The notes: generated from the sequence alone by a model not told the origin. A stretch of 16,933 nt of DNA from Candidatus Woesearchaeota archaeon (GCA_019322855.1 JAHWIA010000005.1:1-16933); one strand, 5' to 3'. Counted from the first letter of the stretch, positions 1 to 6,345 are shown. Translations and numbers: made by a program.

Positions 1-111
1 CTCTACATCGAACGGAAATAATAGGATGAACTTTTTTCTGTACAAATCGACAGGCTCTTCTTCCTTTGCGAACAATGAGACATGTATATTGTGTATGAGC
101 TTTTTTGCCAT
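1..111 (-). CDS. 5' part of an unidentified protein, truncated by the window edge
   Basis: A minus-strand frame opens at an ATG at 111-109 and stays open to the window edge (37 codons). Its N-terminus reads MAKKLIHNIHVSLFAKEEE and continues with a hydrophilic, protein-like composition. The plus-strand frame over the same bases looks like a shadow, so a divergent gene is the better reading. The start resembles in a general way small archaeal RNA-binding proteins of the COG1325/DUF54 type (a beta-strand ending in an acidic EEE patch), but this is only a weak memory-based likeness. No clear Shine-Dalgarno is visible. The A/T-rich TATA-like stretch at 121-129 is too close for a leaderless start, so the start codon is uncertain and the frame is also open upstream. 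Confidence 0.45.
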   Translation of the reverse strand, partial: MAKKLIHNIHVSLFAKEEEPVDLYRKKFILLFPFDVE

Positions 112-120
112 TTTAAAAAG

Positions 121-129
121 ATTTAAATA
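121..129 (+). promoter_or_regulatory. TATA box of the presenilin-like gene
   Basis: ATTTAAATA is centred about 27 nt upstream of the ATG at 152, the spacing expected for an archaeal TATA box driving a leaderless mRNA. It is what moves the start from an upstream in-frame ATG at 26 to 152. Confidence 0.65.
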
Positions 130-151
130 CGAACATGGTTTCTGGATAGGT

Positions 152-1078
152 ATGAAACATACTTTTATTGTTACTATTATTTTAATCTTGTTGTTTTTTG
201 TATCACAGGTCATAGGCCTGGCTATAATCAAACAATACATTGATGTGGAAAAGACAGCAGAAGAAGGAGTGACTGTATTCAAGGAACTTCCTTTTGGCCA
301 GGAAAGACCTCCTGTCGAGCAGAAGGTTTCTTACATCTTCATAATAATTGCGGTGTTAGTAGGCACAGCTATTGCATTCGGTCTGATCAAGTTCAAACTG
401 TGGAGGGTGTGGAAAGTATGGTTCTTTCTTGCAGTGTGGATGTGTGTGACTATTGCATTTGCAGCTTATGTCAACCAATGGATCGCACTGGCAGTAGCGT
501 TAGTGCTTGCAGGATGGAAAATCTTCAAGCCAAACAGCATTGTGCATAATCTGACAGAGATGTTCATCTATGCAGGTATCGCAGCGATCCTGGTTCCTAT
601 CATGAACTTATTCGCAGCCATAATGATGCTGATCCTGATAAGCATCTATGACTATGTTGCAGTCTTCAAGTCAAAGCACATGATCAAACTGGCACAGGCG
701 CAGAGCAAGGCAAGAGTCTTTGCTGGATTGCAGATTCCTTACGGAGGCCTGAAAGAGCAGATCAAGACTGTGCCATTATCAAAAAAAGCAGCAAAGAAAG
801 TAAAAGAAAAGGCAAAGAAGAAAAAGAAAAAAGTAAAATTAGTGAAAGTCACAAGAAGGACAGCTATTTTAGGCGGGGGGGACATGGCATTCGCATTATT
901 ATTCATAGGCACTGCGATGAAATACACTGGTTTCCCAAAAGCCATCATAATCGCTGCAGTCACGACTGCTGCCTTGTCATTCATACTATTCCATGGCAGA
1001 AAAGACAGGTTCTATCCTGCTATGCCGTTCATTTCAGTAGGATGTGTACTGGGTTATCTCCTGGTAGCTTTTATATAA
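152..1078 (+). CDS. Presenilin/signal-peptide-peptidase family intramembrane aspartyl protease
   Basis: A 308-residue polytopic membrane protein with the three signatures of the GxGD aspartyl proteases (peptidase family A22, archaeal PSH type). These are a YD motif in one transmembrane helix (SIYDYVAVF, catalytic Asp about residue 167), GGGD in the next catalytic helix (Asp about 244), and a PAL-type motif near the C-terminus (YPAMPFI, about 288-294, with Met for Leu). Between the two catalytic helices lies a cytosolic loop of about 35 residues that is very rich in lysine. Known family members cleave transmembrane segments of other membrane proteins inside the bilayer; the substrate here is unknown. 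An upstream ATG at 26 would add 42 residues, but it lies upstream of the TATA box at 121-129, so I chose 152. Family assignment is confident; activity is inferred from the intact aspartates. Confidence 0.82.
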   Translation: MKHTFIVTIILILLFFVSQVIGLAIIKQYIDVEKTAEEGVTVFKELPFGQERPPVEQKVSYIFIIIAVLVGTAIAFGLIKFKLWRVWKVWFFLAVWMCVTIAFAAYVNQWIALAVALVLAGWKIFKPNSIVHNLTEMFIYAGIAAILVPIMNLFAAIMMLILISIYDYVAVFKSKHMIKLAQAQSKARVFAGLQIPYGGLKEQIKTVPLSKKAAKKVKEKAKKKKKKVKLVKVTRRTAILGGGDMAFALLFIGTAMKYTGFPKAIIIAAVTTAALSFILFHGRKDRFYPAMPFISVGCVLGYLLVAFI

Positions 1079-1091
1079 GAAATTGAGTAAA

Positions 1092-1100
1092 GTATATATA
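1092..1100 (+). promoter_or_regulatory. TATA box of the 1126-2892 operon
   Basis: GTATATATA ends 25 nt before the ATG at 1126, which is consistent with a leaderless transcript of the three-gene operon. It lies within 25 bp of the previous stop codon. Confidence 0.6.
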
Positions 1101-1125
1101 TTAGGAAATCCATATTACTCCTACA

Positions 1126-1650
1126 ATGGAGTCGTTCCAGGAATGCCGTAGAAGGGCAGAACGCAACCTCCAGATTGCAGAACATATGCTGACAGTCACG
1201 TATCCGCTACTGAAAGATGCCAAGTTGTTGCTTGGTGTCACAGAAAACATATTTTTGGGCATAACAAACAGCATGAGCGCGGTTGTGTTTTTCGAAAGAA
1301 AGTACAAAAGAATACCGCCGTTCCATGACAACTTTGAGTCAAAGTTCAATACCTTCACGGCAAGAATCGTGCCAAGATACGGAATAGATAAAAAATATAT
1401 TATATTACTTAAGGCTATCAAGGAGATTGTTTTAAAGCACAAGCAAAGTCCGATCGAGTTCGCAAGAAAAGGCAAGTTCGTGATCTGTGATGAAAAATAT
1501 AACAATGTTAGGCAGATAACAGATCAAGAGCTGAGACAGCATCTTAACGATGCAAAAGAATTTCACCAGATCTCGAAAAGGCTTGTGGCAAGAAGTGAAA
1601 GTTTTTTCACTAAACGTAAAGCAATCAGAGAAATAGGAAAAAAGAGGTGA
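1126..1650 (+). CDS. Unknown alpha-helical protein, first gene of the MinD operon
   Basis: A 174-residue soluble protein that I cannot assign to a named family. It is predicted by eye to be almost all helix, with long amphipathic stretches. It is basic at both ends, with an RRR near the N-terminus and an RK-rich tail ending GKKR, and has no signal peptide or membrane helix. The conserved-looking core contains YPLLKDAKLLL, ENIF and an aromatic FFERKYKRIPPF segment. The shape is compatible with a HEPN-like four-helix domain, but the RxxxxH nuclease motif is not evident, so this is only a suggestion. It starts a leaderless transcript at 1126. Its TGA stop (1648-1650) is part of the Shine-Dalgarno sequence of the MinD-like gene that follows after 4 nt, so the two are co-transcribed and probably functionally linked. 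Confidence 0.7.
   Translation: MESFQECRRRAERNLQIAEHMLTVTYPLLKDAKLLLGVTENIFLGITNSMSAVVFFERKYKRIPPFHDNFESKFNTFTARIVPRYGIDKKYIILLKAIKEIVLKHKQSPIEFARKGKFVICDEKYNNVRQITDQELRQHLNDAKEFHQISKRLVARSESFFTKRKAIREIGKKR
1644..1650 (+). promoter_or_regulatory. Shine-Dalgarno of the MinD-like gene
   Basis: GAGGTGA lies 4 nt before a GTG codon and overlaps the stop codon of the upstream gene. It decides the non-ATG start at 1655. Confidence 0.7.
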
Positions 1651-1654
1651 GCAA

Positions 1655-2386
1655 GTGACAAGATTCATAGGAGTAGCTTCTGGAAAAGGAGGAGTAGGCA
1701 GGACCACTATTGCTATCAATCTTGCAACAGCCCTGAGCCAGTTCGGCAGGGAAGTAATTCTTATTGACGCGCATCTGAGCAGTCCTCATGTAGCATTGCA
1801 TCTGGGCGCGCCCAATGTCCCAAAGACCATACATCATGCTTTACGAAAGACTACGCACATCAAAGATGCTGCTTACCAGCATCCGAGCGGTCTGAAACTG
1901 GTGCCGGGAAGCATAAATCCAGAGCATCAGGAAGATGTGCCGCATAAAAAAATAAAGGATACGCTTCTGGACCTAATAGGAACGAGCGAGGTCGTTATTG
2001 TTGACATGGGACCTAGTGGTGAAGAAGTACTTAGCGTGATGAGAGCGACAGATGATCTGCTAATAATTGCGACGCCTGACCTTCCGTCTGTCACAGAAGC
2101 TTTGAAAACAATAAGAAAGGCAAAAGAATTAGGAAAGAATGTTCTTGGAATCGTATTGAACAGGGTGAAAGGAGATCATACAGAATTGAGTATAGATAAT
2201 GTAGAGACTATCACAGACACAAGAGTTATCGGAGTAATACATGAAAATCAGGACATTAGAGAAGCATTGAAACAAAGACAGCCTGTCGTGTACAGCCATC
2301 CTGACAGTAAAGTCAGCATCCAGTTCAGGAAATTGGCAGCCAATCTGATAGGCCAGGAATACGAACCAGGAAAAAGAAGAAAATGA
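1655..2386 (+). CDS. MinD/ParA-like P-loop ATPase with altered catalytic residues
   Basis: A 243-residue protein of the MinD branch of the SIMIBI ATPases, which cycle between monomer and ATP-bound dimer on membranes or DNA to position cell machinery. The deviant Walker A is SGKGGVGRTT at residues 9-18: the signature lysine (Lys11) is kept, but the P-loop lysine is Arg16. Switch I reads LIDAH (36-40), so the position of the catalytic Asp40 of E. coli MinD is a histidine. The switch II/Walker B aspartate is present in VVIVDMG (residues 113-119). The C-terminus is basic (ends KRRK) and may contact membrane or nucleic acid. The start is GTG, set by a strong GAGGTGA. The last codons overlap the next gene by ATGA, and the partner genes (helical protein upstream, membrane protein downstream) suggest a membrane-associated positioning or regulatory module. 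The family is sure; the role is not known. Confidence 0.85.
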   Translation: MTRFIGVASGKGGVGRTTIAINLATALSQFGREVILIDAHLSSPHVALHLGAPNVPKTIHHALRKTTHIKDAAYQHPSGLKLVPGSINPEHQEDVPHKKIKDTLLDLIGTSEVVIVDMGPSGEEVLSVMRATDDLLIIATPDLPSVTEALKTIRKAKELGKNVLGIVLNRVKGDHTELSIDNVETITDTRVIGVIHENQDIREALKQRQPVVYSHPDSKVSIQFRKLAANLIGQEYEPGKRRK

Positions 2387-2892
2387 GATTGATTGATGTT
2401 CTTAGAGAAAAAGGTTGGGAGGAGGAGGATGTTGCGCATGCAATCAACACAATGTATCCTGGATATTTCAGAGGCTATTCTGTAAGAAAGAAACAGCATG
2501 ACCTGATTTATGTTGCAGTCTTGATCCTGGCGTTCGTTGTCAATGTGCTTGTATGCATAGGGCTCGTGCCAATATTCATGGTCACGCCTACTTCTATATT
2601 ATTGCCGATCATATTCATAATAGGAATTTGTTTCGGATTATTGTTCACAAAAGTGGTTGCGCAGTTATGGCACGTCACAAAAATGCACCACGCAGGCGCA
2701 GGCCTTGCAATGGCGGGCATCGCACTTTTCGTGATGGTCTTCTTTATACGAGAACTCAATCTTGCAGTCAGGACAGTCACTGAACCTGTATTTGTGGAAC
2801 ACAACCTGATCCTCATACCATTATTCTATGTGATAGGATTCTTACTGCCTTATATATTTAGTATAAGAAATAAATACTACCCTAGAAAATAA
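2383..2892 (+). CDS. Four-helix membrane protein of the MinD operon
   Basis: A 169-residue protein whose start overlaps the MinD-like stop (ATGA, 2383-2386), so translation is probably coupled. Residues 1-35 form a soluble head of helix-turn-helix-like character (VLREKGWEEEDVAHAINTMY). Four hydrophobic segments follow at about 42-65, 69-93, 105-123 and 139-160, and the tail is short and basic. There is no signal peptide or catalytic motif, and I do not recognise the family. Position in the operon suggests it could be a membrane partner of the ATPase; this is inference from gene order only. Its 3' end overlaps the convergent substrate-binding protein gene by 16 bp. Confidence 0.72.
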   Translation: MRLIDVLREKGWEEEDVAHAINTMYPGYFRGYSVRKKQHDLIYVAVLILAFVVNVLVCIGLVPIFMVTPTSILLPIIFIIGICFGLLFTKVVAQLWHVTKMHHAGAGLAMAGIALFVMVFFIRELNLAVRTVTEPVFVEHNLILIPLFYVIGFLLPYIFSIRNKYYPRK

Positions 2893-4019
2893 ACCTGATT
2901 ATTCTTTATCTGGTTAAGCTTGATGTCATGCATTATGTTTCCGTGCTCATCAATAGAGAATATTCCAGAACTTCCTTCATAGTCTTCAACAGTCTTAAGA
3001 TAGATGTTCATTATGCCTGAGGCATCTGTTGTAGTCTCGATAGCATCCTTGATGAGATATACACTATCATACATGCTCGCTGCAAGGAACTTGTTCTCTA
3101 ATTCCTCTCCAAACCTGTTGTTGTATTTTTGGATGAACTCTTCTGAAACATCTTCTGCACTGTCGATGAAGACCACGTTTTCCAGCTCATTGCCTGCAGT
3201 CTCTAACAGTTCAGATATCATGTTGTTCGTTATTATCAATTGATGCATCTTCCTGTCCTTGATCTCTTTCAATAGAATATCTACAGTGTCTTTTGTTTGT
3301 CCAAGAATGATTATTGCATCAGGATTCTTGTTCTGTATCTTGCGCAAAGGTGCTGTGAACTCTGTGTCAGTAGTCTTGAAACCTTCTTCAGAAACAAGCA
3401 GATTCTTCAGCTCCAATTCCTTTTTCAGTTCTTCCTTGAATTTCATTGGATAGTCCTGCACCTCGAACATCAAAGCGACAGAAGTTAGATTGAATTTGTT
3501 TGTCAATAGATTGACAAGCTTATTCATTGTGTTGTTGTTCACCAAACTGTTCTTGAAGAACAATTCCTCTTCCATTATCTGAAGATTAGGTGCGAAACCT
3601 GTTATAGAAAGCAGAATCCTTTCTTTTGAAGACGTAAGCTGTGAGACCGCGTCCAATTCATCTTCGCACTGTGTCGCGATAATCGCAGAAACATCATAAT
3701 TATCTATCATGTCTAAAGCCTTGTTCGCTGCAACACCGCTGTCGCATTGGCTGTCGCCTGTTATCAAAGTCAATTGTTTGTCATCGATCCCCCCATCAAT
3801 ATTGATCTCTTCAACAGCCATAGCCATGCTGTTCCTCAATTCTGTGAAAAGAATTTCCTTGTCTTCTGGCACATTTGTTAATGGGAGCAATCCTCCCACA
3901 TAAATCTCTCCGCTCTCGAATCCTGTGACTGTTTTTGGTTCAAAAAGAGAAGGCTTGAAAGTGACTGTAACTATCGCAATCACCAATACAGCAATAATAA
4001 CCCGCCAAAACCAGTTCAT
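2877..4019 (-). CDS. Periplasmic-binding-protein-like, branched-chain amino acid type (Peripla_BP_6)
   Basis: A 380-residue protein with one N-terminal hydrophobic segment (about residues 6-21) and a short basic/aromatic cytoplasmic start, followed by an extracellular domain. The domain begins IYVGGLLPLT and contains AVEEINIDGG, TGDSQCDSGVAANKA, PDAIIILGQ and MYDSVYLIKDA. This succession is typical of type I periplasmic binding folds related to the LIV-binding protein, which bind amino acids or other small ligands for ABC transporters or sensors. No lipobox cysteine is seen after the hydrophobic segment, so it is anchored by an uncleaved helix or released by signal peptidase I. No permease or ABC ATPase gene is present in the window, so it may serve a distant transporter or act as a surface receptor. 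The start at 4019 is supported by a TATA box about 29 nt upstream. Confidence 0.8.
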   Translation of the reverse strand: MNWFWRVIIAVLVIAIVTVTFKPSLFEPKTVTGFESGEIYVGGLLPLTNVPEDKEILFTELRNSMAMAVEEINIDGGIDDKQLTLITGDSQCDSGVAANKALDMIDNYDVSAIIATQCEDELDAVSQLTSSKERILLSITGFAPNLQIMEEELFFKNSLVNNNTMNKLVNLLTNKFNLTSVALMFEVQDYPMKFKEELKKELELKNLLVSEEGFKTTDTEFTAPLRKIQNKNPDAIIILGQTKDTVDILLKEIKDRKMHQLIITNNMISELLETAGNELENVVFIDSAEDVSEEFIQKYNNRFGEELENKFLAASMYDSVYLIKDAIETTTDASGIMNIYLKTVEDYEGSSGIFSIDEHGNIMHDIKLNQIKNNQVYFLG

Positions 4020-4044
4020 TTTGTCTATATTAGTAATTAATGCT

Positions 4045-4052
4045 TAATAAAT
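4045..4052 (-). promoter_or_regulatory. TATA box of the binding-protein gene
   Basis: Reads TTTATTAA on the minus strand, centred about 29 nt upstream of the ATG at 4019. It is part of a divergent promoter pair with the box at 4072-4080. Confidence 0.5.
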
Positions 4053-4071
4053 CTATTTGTTTTTTCAGAAA

Positions 4072-4080
4072 ATTTATATA
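4072..4080 (+). promoter_or_regulatory. TATA box of the 4104 gene
   Basis: ATTTATATA is centred about 28 nt upstream of the ATG at 4104, leaving no room for a leader. Together with 4045-4052 it makes an 84-bp divergent promoter region. Confidence 0.6.
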
Positions 4081-4103
4081 GGGCAAAGTCATCTTCATGA
4101 GAT

Positions 4104-4577
4104 ATGTTTCCACACAGTCATTTTTTAGCAACATTATTCTTGGCTGAGATATTTGTAAGACTCGGCTATATCTCTCATAAGCTTGCTCTAGTCTGTGCAG
4201 TTATTGCAGTGCTGATAGATTTTGATCACTTTATTGAATATGTTATTGTCTATGGCAAGTTCAGCTTCAGAAGAGCGTGGAATGTCTGCGTAACAAACAA
4301 ATTATACGGAAGGACTGCGATACATCATGTTTTCGGCATAAGCATGTTTGCTTTAGCAACACTGATAATCAGCTTATTCAGCATACCGTGGGCAATAGTT
4401 GTCGGTCTGGGATACTACAGCCATATCGCAGTTGATCTGTTGTACAATCTGTGGGAGAAAAGGACAGAGAAAAAAGTCAAGATAAAAATACTTGGCCTGC
4501 TGATACACATCAGACCGTTCGAGATCGCATTCGATGTTATAATGCTTGTTGCGATTTATTTGATAGTATATATGTAA
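4104..4577 (+). CDS. Membrane-bound metal-dependent hydrolase-like protein (DUF457/YdjM-like)
   Basis: A 157-residue integral membrane protein with about four hydrophobic segments. Possible metal ligands sit at the helix ends: PHSH (His4, His6), DFDH (Asp39, Asp41, His42), IHH (His74, His75) and SHIAVD (His107, Asp111). This pattern of paired His/Asp in a small membrane protein matches the YdjM/DUF457 group, which is annotated as membrane-bound metal-dependent hydrolases but whose substrates are poorly known. The leaderless start is supported by the TATA box at 4072-4080. Its TAA stop abuts the stop of the convergent Nudix gene with no intervening base. The family call rests on motif pattern rather than a search. 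Confidence 0.6.
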   Translation: MFPHSHFLATLFLAEIFVRLGYISHKLALVCAVIAVLIDFDHFIEYVIVYGKFSFRRAWNVCVTNKLYGRTAIHHVFGISMFALATLIISLFSIPWAIVVGLGYYSHIAVDLLYNLWEKRTEKKVKIKILGLLIHIRPFEIAFDVIMLVAIYLIVYM

Positions 4578-5045
4578 TCAAACCTTGTTCTTATACAACC
4601 CGTCGACCCTTACCAACTGTTCATAGATGTTCTCTATCAGGTCGTATTTTTTTGCTTCATCCAATGTGACCCAAGCATATTCTGTCAGCTCGTCATCTGC
4701 CAGTTTTATCTCTCCGTCTGCATAGTCTGCGAACAGACTCACTATTATTGTAGAATAGCCATTTGGTCTGATGAAGACCAAGCTTGAGCAATATCCTATG
4801 TCTTTTATCTCAAGATTCGTCTCTTCTTTTATCTCTTTTTTCAGGACTTTCTCGAATATGTCAAGCCAATGGTCTGCTGTATCTTTTTGAGTGTTCACAA
4901 AATCAGAATGCTCGATCTTTCCTCCGGGCACGCACCATTTGTTCGGGAATGCCTTTTCTTTCGGACTTCTCTTGCAGATCAAATACTTTCCATTTTTCCT
5001 TACAATCCCTGTGATAGAAACATAGTGTACTTTTTCAGTTACCAT
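4578..5045 (-). CDS. Nudix hydrolase with an insertion inside the Nudix box
   Basis: A 155-residue Nudix-fold protein. Nudix enzymes hydrolyse nucleoside diphosphate derivatives (NTPs, sugar nucleotides, ADP-ribose, caps) using Mg2+. Strand and loop motifs include ISTGIV-like ITGIVRKNGKYLICKR and WCVPGGKIE (residues 37-45). The catalytic helix DIFEKVLKKEIKEETNL (62-78) keeps the metal-binding glutamates (Glu71, Glu74, Glu75), with Lys70 for the usual Arg. Between the GGKIE loop and this helix there are about 13 extra residues (roughly 48-60) compared with the canonical GX5EX7REUXEEXGU spacing. A C-terminal VRVDGLYKNKV tail completes it. The start has a GGTGAG Shine-Dalgarno and a short leader. 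It is divergent from an HTH-Nudix gene with only 68 bp between the starts. Catalytic activity is likely; the substrate is unknown. Confidence 0.85.
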   Translation of the reverse strand: MVTEKVHYVSITGIVRKNGKYLICKRSPKEKAFPNKWCVPGGKIEHSDFVNTQKDTADHWLDIFEKVLKKEIKEETNLEIKDIGYCSSLVFIRPNGYSTIIVSLFADYADGEIKLADDELTEYAWVTLDEAKKYDLIENIYEQLVRVDGLYKNKV

Positions 5046-5080
5046 TCATCTCACCCCATTTTCAGGAATCTATAGAAAAT

Positions 5081-5089
5081 ATTTAAATA
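5081..5089. promoter_or_regulatory. Shared bidirectional TATA element of the two Nudix genes
   Basis: ATTTAAATA sits inside a nearly symmetrical A/T block (ATATTTAAATAAT), so TBP could bind in either direction. For the plus gene it is centred 29 nt before the ATG at 5114. For the minus gene it would give a leader of about 15 nt carrying a GGTGAG Shine-Dalgarno before the ATG at 5045. Confidence 0.6.
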
Positions 5090-5101
5090 ATTCCTCGAAT
5101 T
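5089..5101. promoter_or_regulatory. Inverted repeat flush with the TATA element, candidate operator
   Basis: AATTC-CTC-GAATT: two 5-bp arms with a 3-nt spacer, starting on the last base of the TATA element of the HTH-Nudix gene. It shares the 10-mer AATTCCTCGA with the site at 5832-5850. A repressor bound here would block both divergent promoters. Inference from position and symmetry. Confidence 0.4.
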
Positions 5102-5113
5102 AGATTGAGTAAA

Positions 5114-5824
5114 ATGAAGTATACCGGGGGTTTGGTAAAGAAAGAACGAGAACTCATCTTCAAACTATTTAGAGAGCATACCAAGCTCAAATTCAATGAG
5201 ATAGAAAAAGCCTTGAACATAAGATCGAACATGGTCTCTTATCATCTCGAGCAGATGCAGAAAGAAGGTCTGCTAGAGAAAAAGGACGATTACTATTATT
5301 TGACAAAGGAAGCTGAGAAATATCTGCCTATTGTTCCTCACATTATTGGGGAAGGACTGAGTCCGCTGCCTGTTGTTCTTGTCGCTCTGATGAATGAAAA
5401 CAATATCCTGTTGATAAAAAGAAATAACAGGCCGTACAAAGGATACTGGTCAATGATGGGCGGGAAAATTCTTCTAGAGGAAAGTTTCGAAGATGCAAGC
5501 AAGAGGGTTATAAAAAAGAAGTCTAACTTGGATGCGGATTATATCTCAATAAACAGTGTTCTTCACGAGCGTGTTGAGGGCGATGACATGATCAAGCACA
5601 GTTTTATTTTATTTTTCACTAAGATGAAAACAAATGAAACAGAATTCAGGAGAACTGATTATGGAGAACTGCAGTGGTTTGATCTCGAGGAGATAGACAA
5701 ACTAAAGATAGTTCCTTCTGATTTGTGGCTGATAAAGAACAAACTAGACAGCATAATCGATGTGAAAGAGGCAGACATGAAAGAGAAGCAAGGCGAACTT
5801 AATTCTTTTGACATCCGGAAATAA
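5114..5824 (+). CDS. Winged-helix regulator fused to a degenerate Nudix domain
   Basis: A 236-residue two-domain protein. Residues about 7-65 form a winged helix-turn-helix: a LIFKLFREHTKLKFNEIEKA scaffold, recognition helix SNMVSYHLEQMQKEGLLEK at 38-56, then a wing with YYYLT. Residues about 80-215 are a Nudix fold (VVLVALMNENNILLIKR, GYWSMMGGKI). In the Nudix box the catalytic helix reads RVIKKK (131-136) where REUXEE is expected. All three metal-binding glutamates are therefore replaced (Glu to Val, Glu-Glu to Lys-Lys) and hydrolysis is unlikely. The combination suggests a transcription factor whose Nudix domain only senses a nucleotide-like ligand, as in bacterial NrtR, although NrtR has Nudix first and wHTH last. 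The ATG at 5114 fits the TATA box; a TTG at 5105 is the alternative start. It is divergent from a catalytic Nudix gene. Confidence 0.85.
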   Translation: MKYTGGLVKKERELIFKLFREHTKLKFNEIEKALNIRSNMVSYHLEQMQKEGLLEKKDDYYYLTKEAEKYLPIVPHIIGEGLSPLPVVLVALMNENNILLIKRNNRPYKGYWSMMGGKILLEESFEDASKRVIKKKSNLDADYISINSVLHERVEGDDMIKHSFILFFTKMKTNETEFRRTDYGELQWFDLEEIDKLKIVPSDLWLIKNKLDSIIDVKEADMKEKQGELNSFDIRK

Positions 5825-5831
5825 TTTAGTC

Positions 5832-5850
5832 GAATTACCTCGAGGAATTC
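5832..5850. promoter_or_regulatory. Palindromic candidate operator upstream of the paralog pair
   Basis: The element has a perfect 8-bp palindromic core CCTCGAGG (5838-5845) flanked by GAATT and AATTC arms that are offset by one base. It ends immediately before the TATA box at 5851, over the expected BRE. On the minus strand it contains AATTCCTCGA, the same 10-mer as the site at 5089-5101. Confidence 0.4.
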
Positions 5851-5858
5851 TATAAATA
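5851..5858 (+). promoter_or_regulatory. TATA box of the paralog operon
   Basis: TATAAATA is centred 29 nt upstream of the ATG at 5884, consistent with a leaderless transcript. Confidence 0.65.
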
Positions 5859-5883
5859 CCTAGCTTGATTACTATATTCTACA

Positions 5884-6345
5884 ATGAATGATACAATACA
5901 AGAACCTAACAATAAAACCATGGACCAAATCATGGAAAACATGCAGTTCCGGAGGAATAACGGAACTTGGGACAAGGTAAGCATGCACTATGTGCTGGAA
6001 CAATTAGAGTTCTGCTATACGACTTGGAGATACATACATAATAGAAGCGTAGGAATCCAGCAAGTTGGCGCATTGATAAGAGAGAGCGTGGATCCTAAAC
6101 TGAAAACAATCTACTTCAAGAATGAGCAGTTAAGAGATGTGATGCATAGAGTTCTAGCAGTCGCAATGACAAGCGGAGAACAGATACATGAGTATGCAGA
6201 AGGAAGATTAGAACGAGATAAGTTGAAGGATGTCGACGGAACTCCTCTGCGGGATTTTGATCTTGGACTGGTGATGGAGTTCAACAAGAAAATATATCTG
6301 GGAAAAAGGGACGAGATATTTGAGGAGGAAGAAAATGGAATTTAG
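5884..6345 (+). CDS. Unknown soluble protein, first of two tandem paralogs
   Basis: A 153-residue protein with no family I can name. It has no signal peptide or membrane segments and is mostly helical by composition. The first 20 or so residues are polar and look flexible. From MQFRRNNG (about 20-27) onward it aligns by eye with the next gene. Shared features are the start of this block, an aromatic YTTWRYIHNR segment (about 55-64), a VDPKL turn, a helix around a QLRDVMHRVL stretch, and a late GR...DGTPL motif. The C-terminus is very acidic (EEEENG). It is transcribed from a leaderless promoter that carries the palindrome at 5832-5850. Its last 11 bp overlap the second paralog, whose Shine-Dalgarno lies inside this gene. 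Confidence 0.7.
   Translation: MNDTIQEPNNKTMDQIMENMQFRRNNGTWDKVSMHYVLEQLEFCYTTWRYIHNRSVGIQQVGALIRESVDPKLKTIYFKNEQLRDVMHRVLAVAMTSGEQIHEYAEGRLERDKLKDVDGTPLRDFDLGLVMEFNKKIYLGKRDEIFEEEENGI
6322..6328 (+). promoter_or_regulatory. Shine-Dalgarno of the second paralog
   Basis: GAGGAGG lies 6 nt before the ATG at 6335, inside the 3' end of the upstream gene. It favours 6335 over the TTG at 6320. Confidence 0.7.

Noticed and set aside
26..151. N-terminal extension of the presenilin-like ORF from an ATG at 26
   Set aside because: It would start upstream of the TATA box at 121-129 and overlaps the start of a plausible divergent gene; the encoded 42 residues do not look like part of the family.
781..850. 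A-rich block (runs of A and AAG) as a possible repeat or slippage site
   Set aside because: It is explained by consecutive lysine codons in frame, and the reading frame continues into the GxGD motif.
1101..1505. Minus-strand ORF of 134 codons opposite the first gene of the MinD operon
   Set aside because: It is fully antisense to a gene with a promoter and operon linkage, and its translation is low-complexity Ser/Leu/Phe-rich, as expected of a shadow frame.
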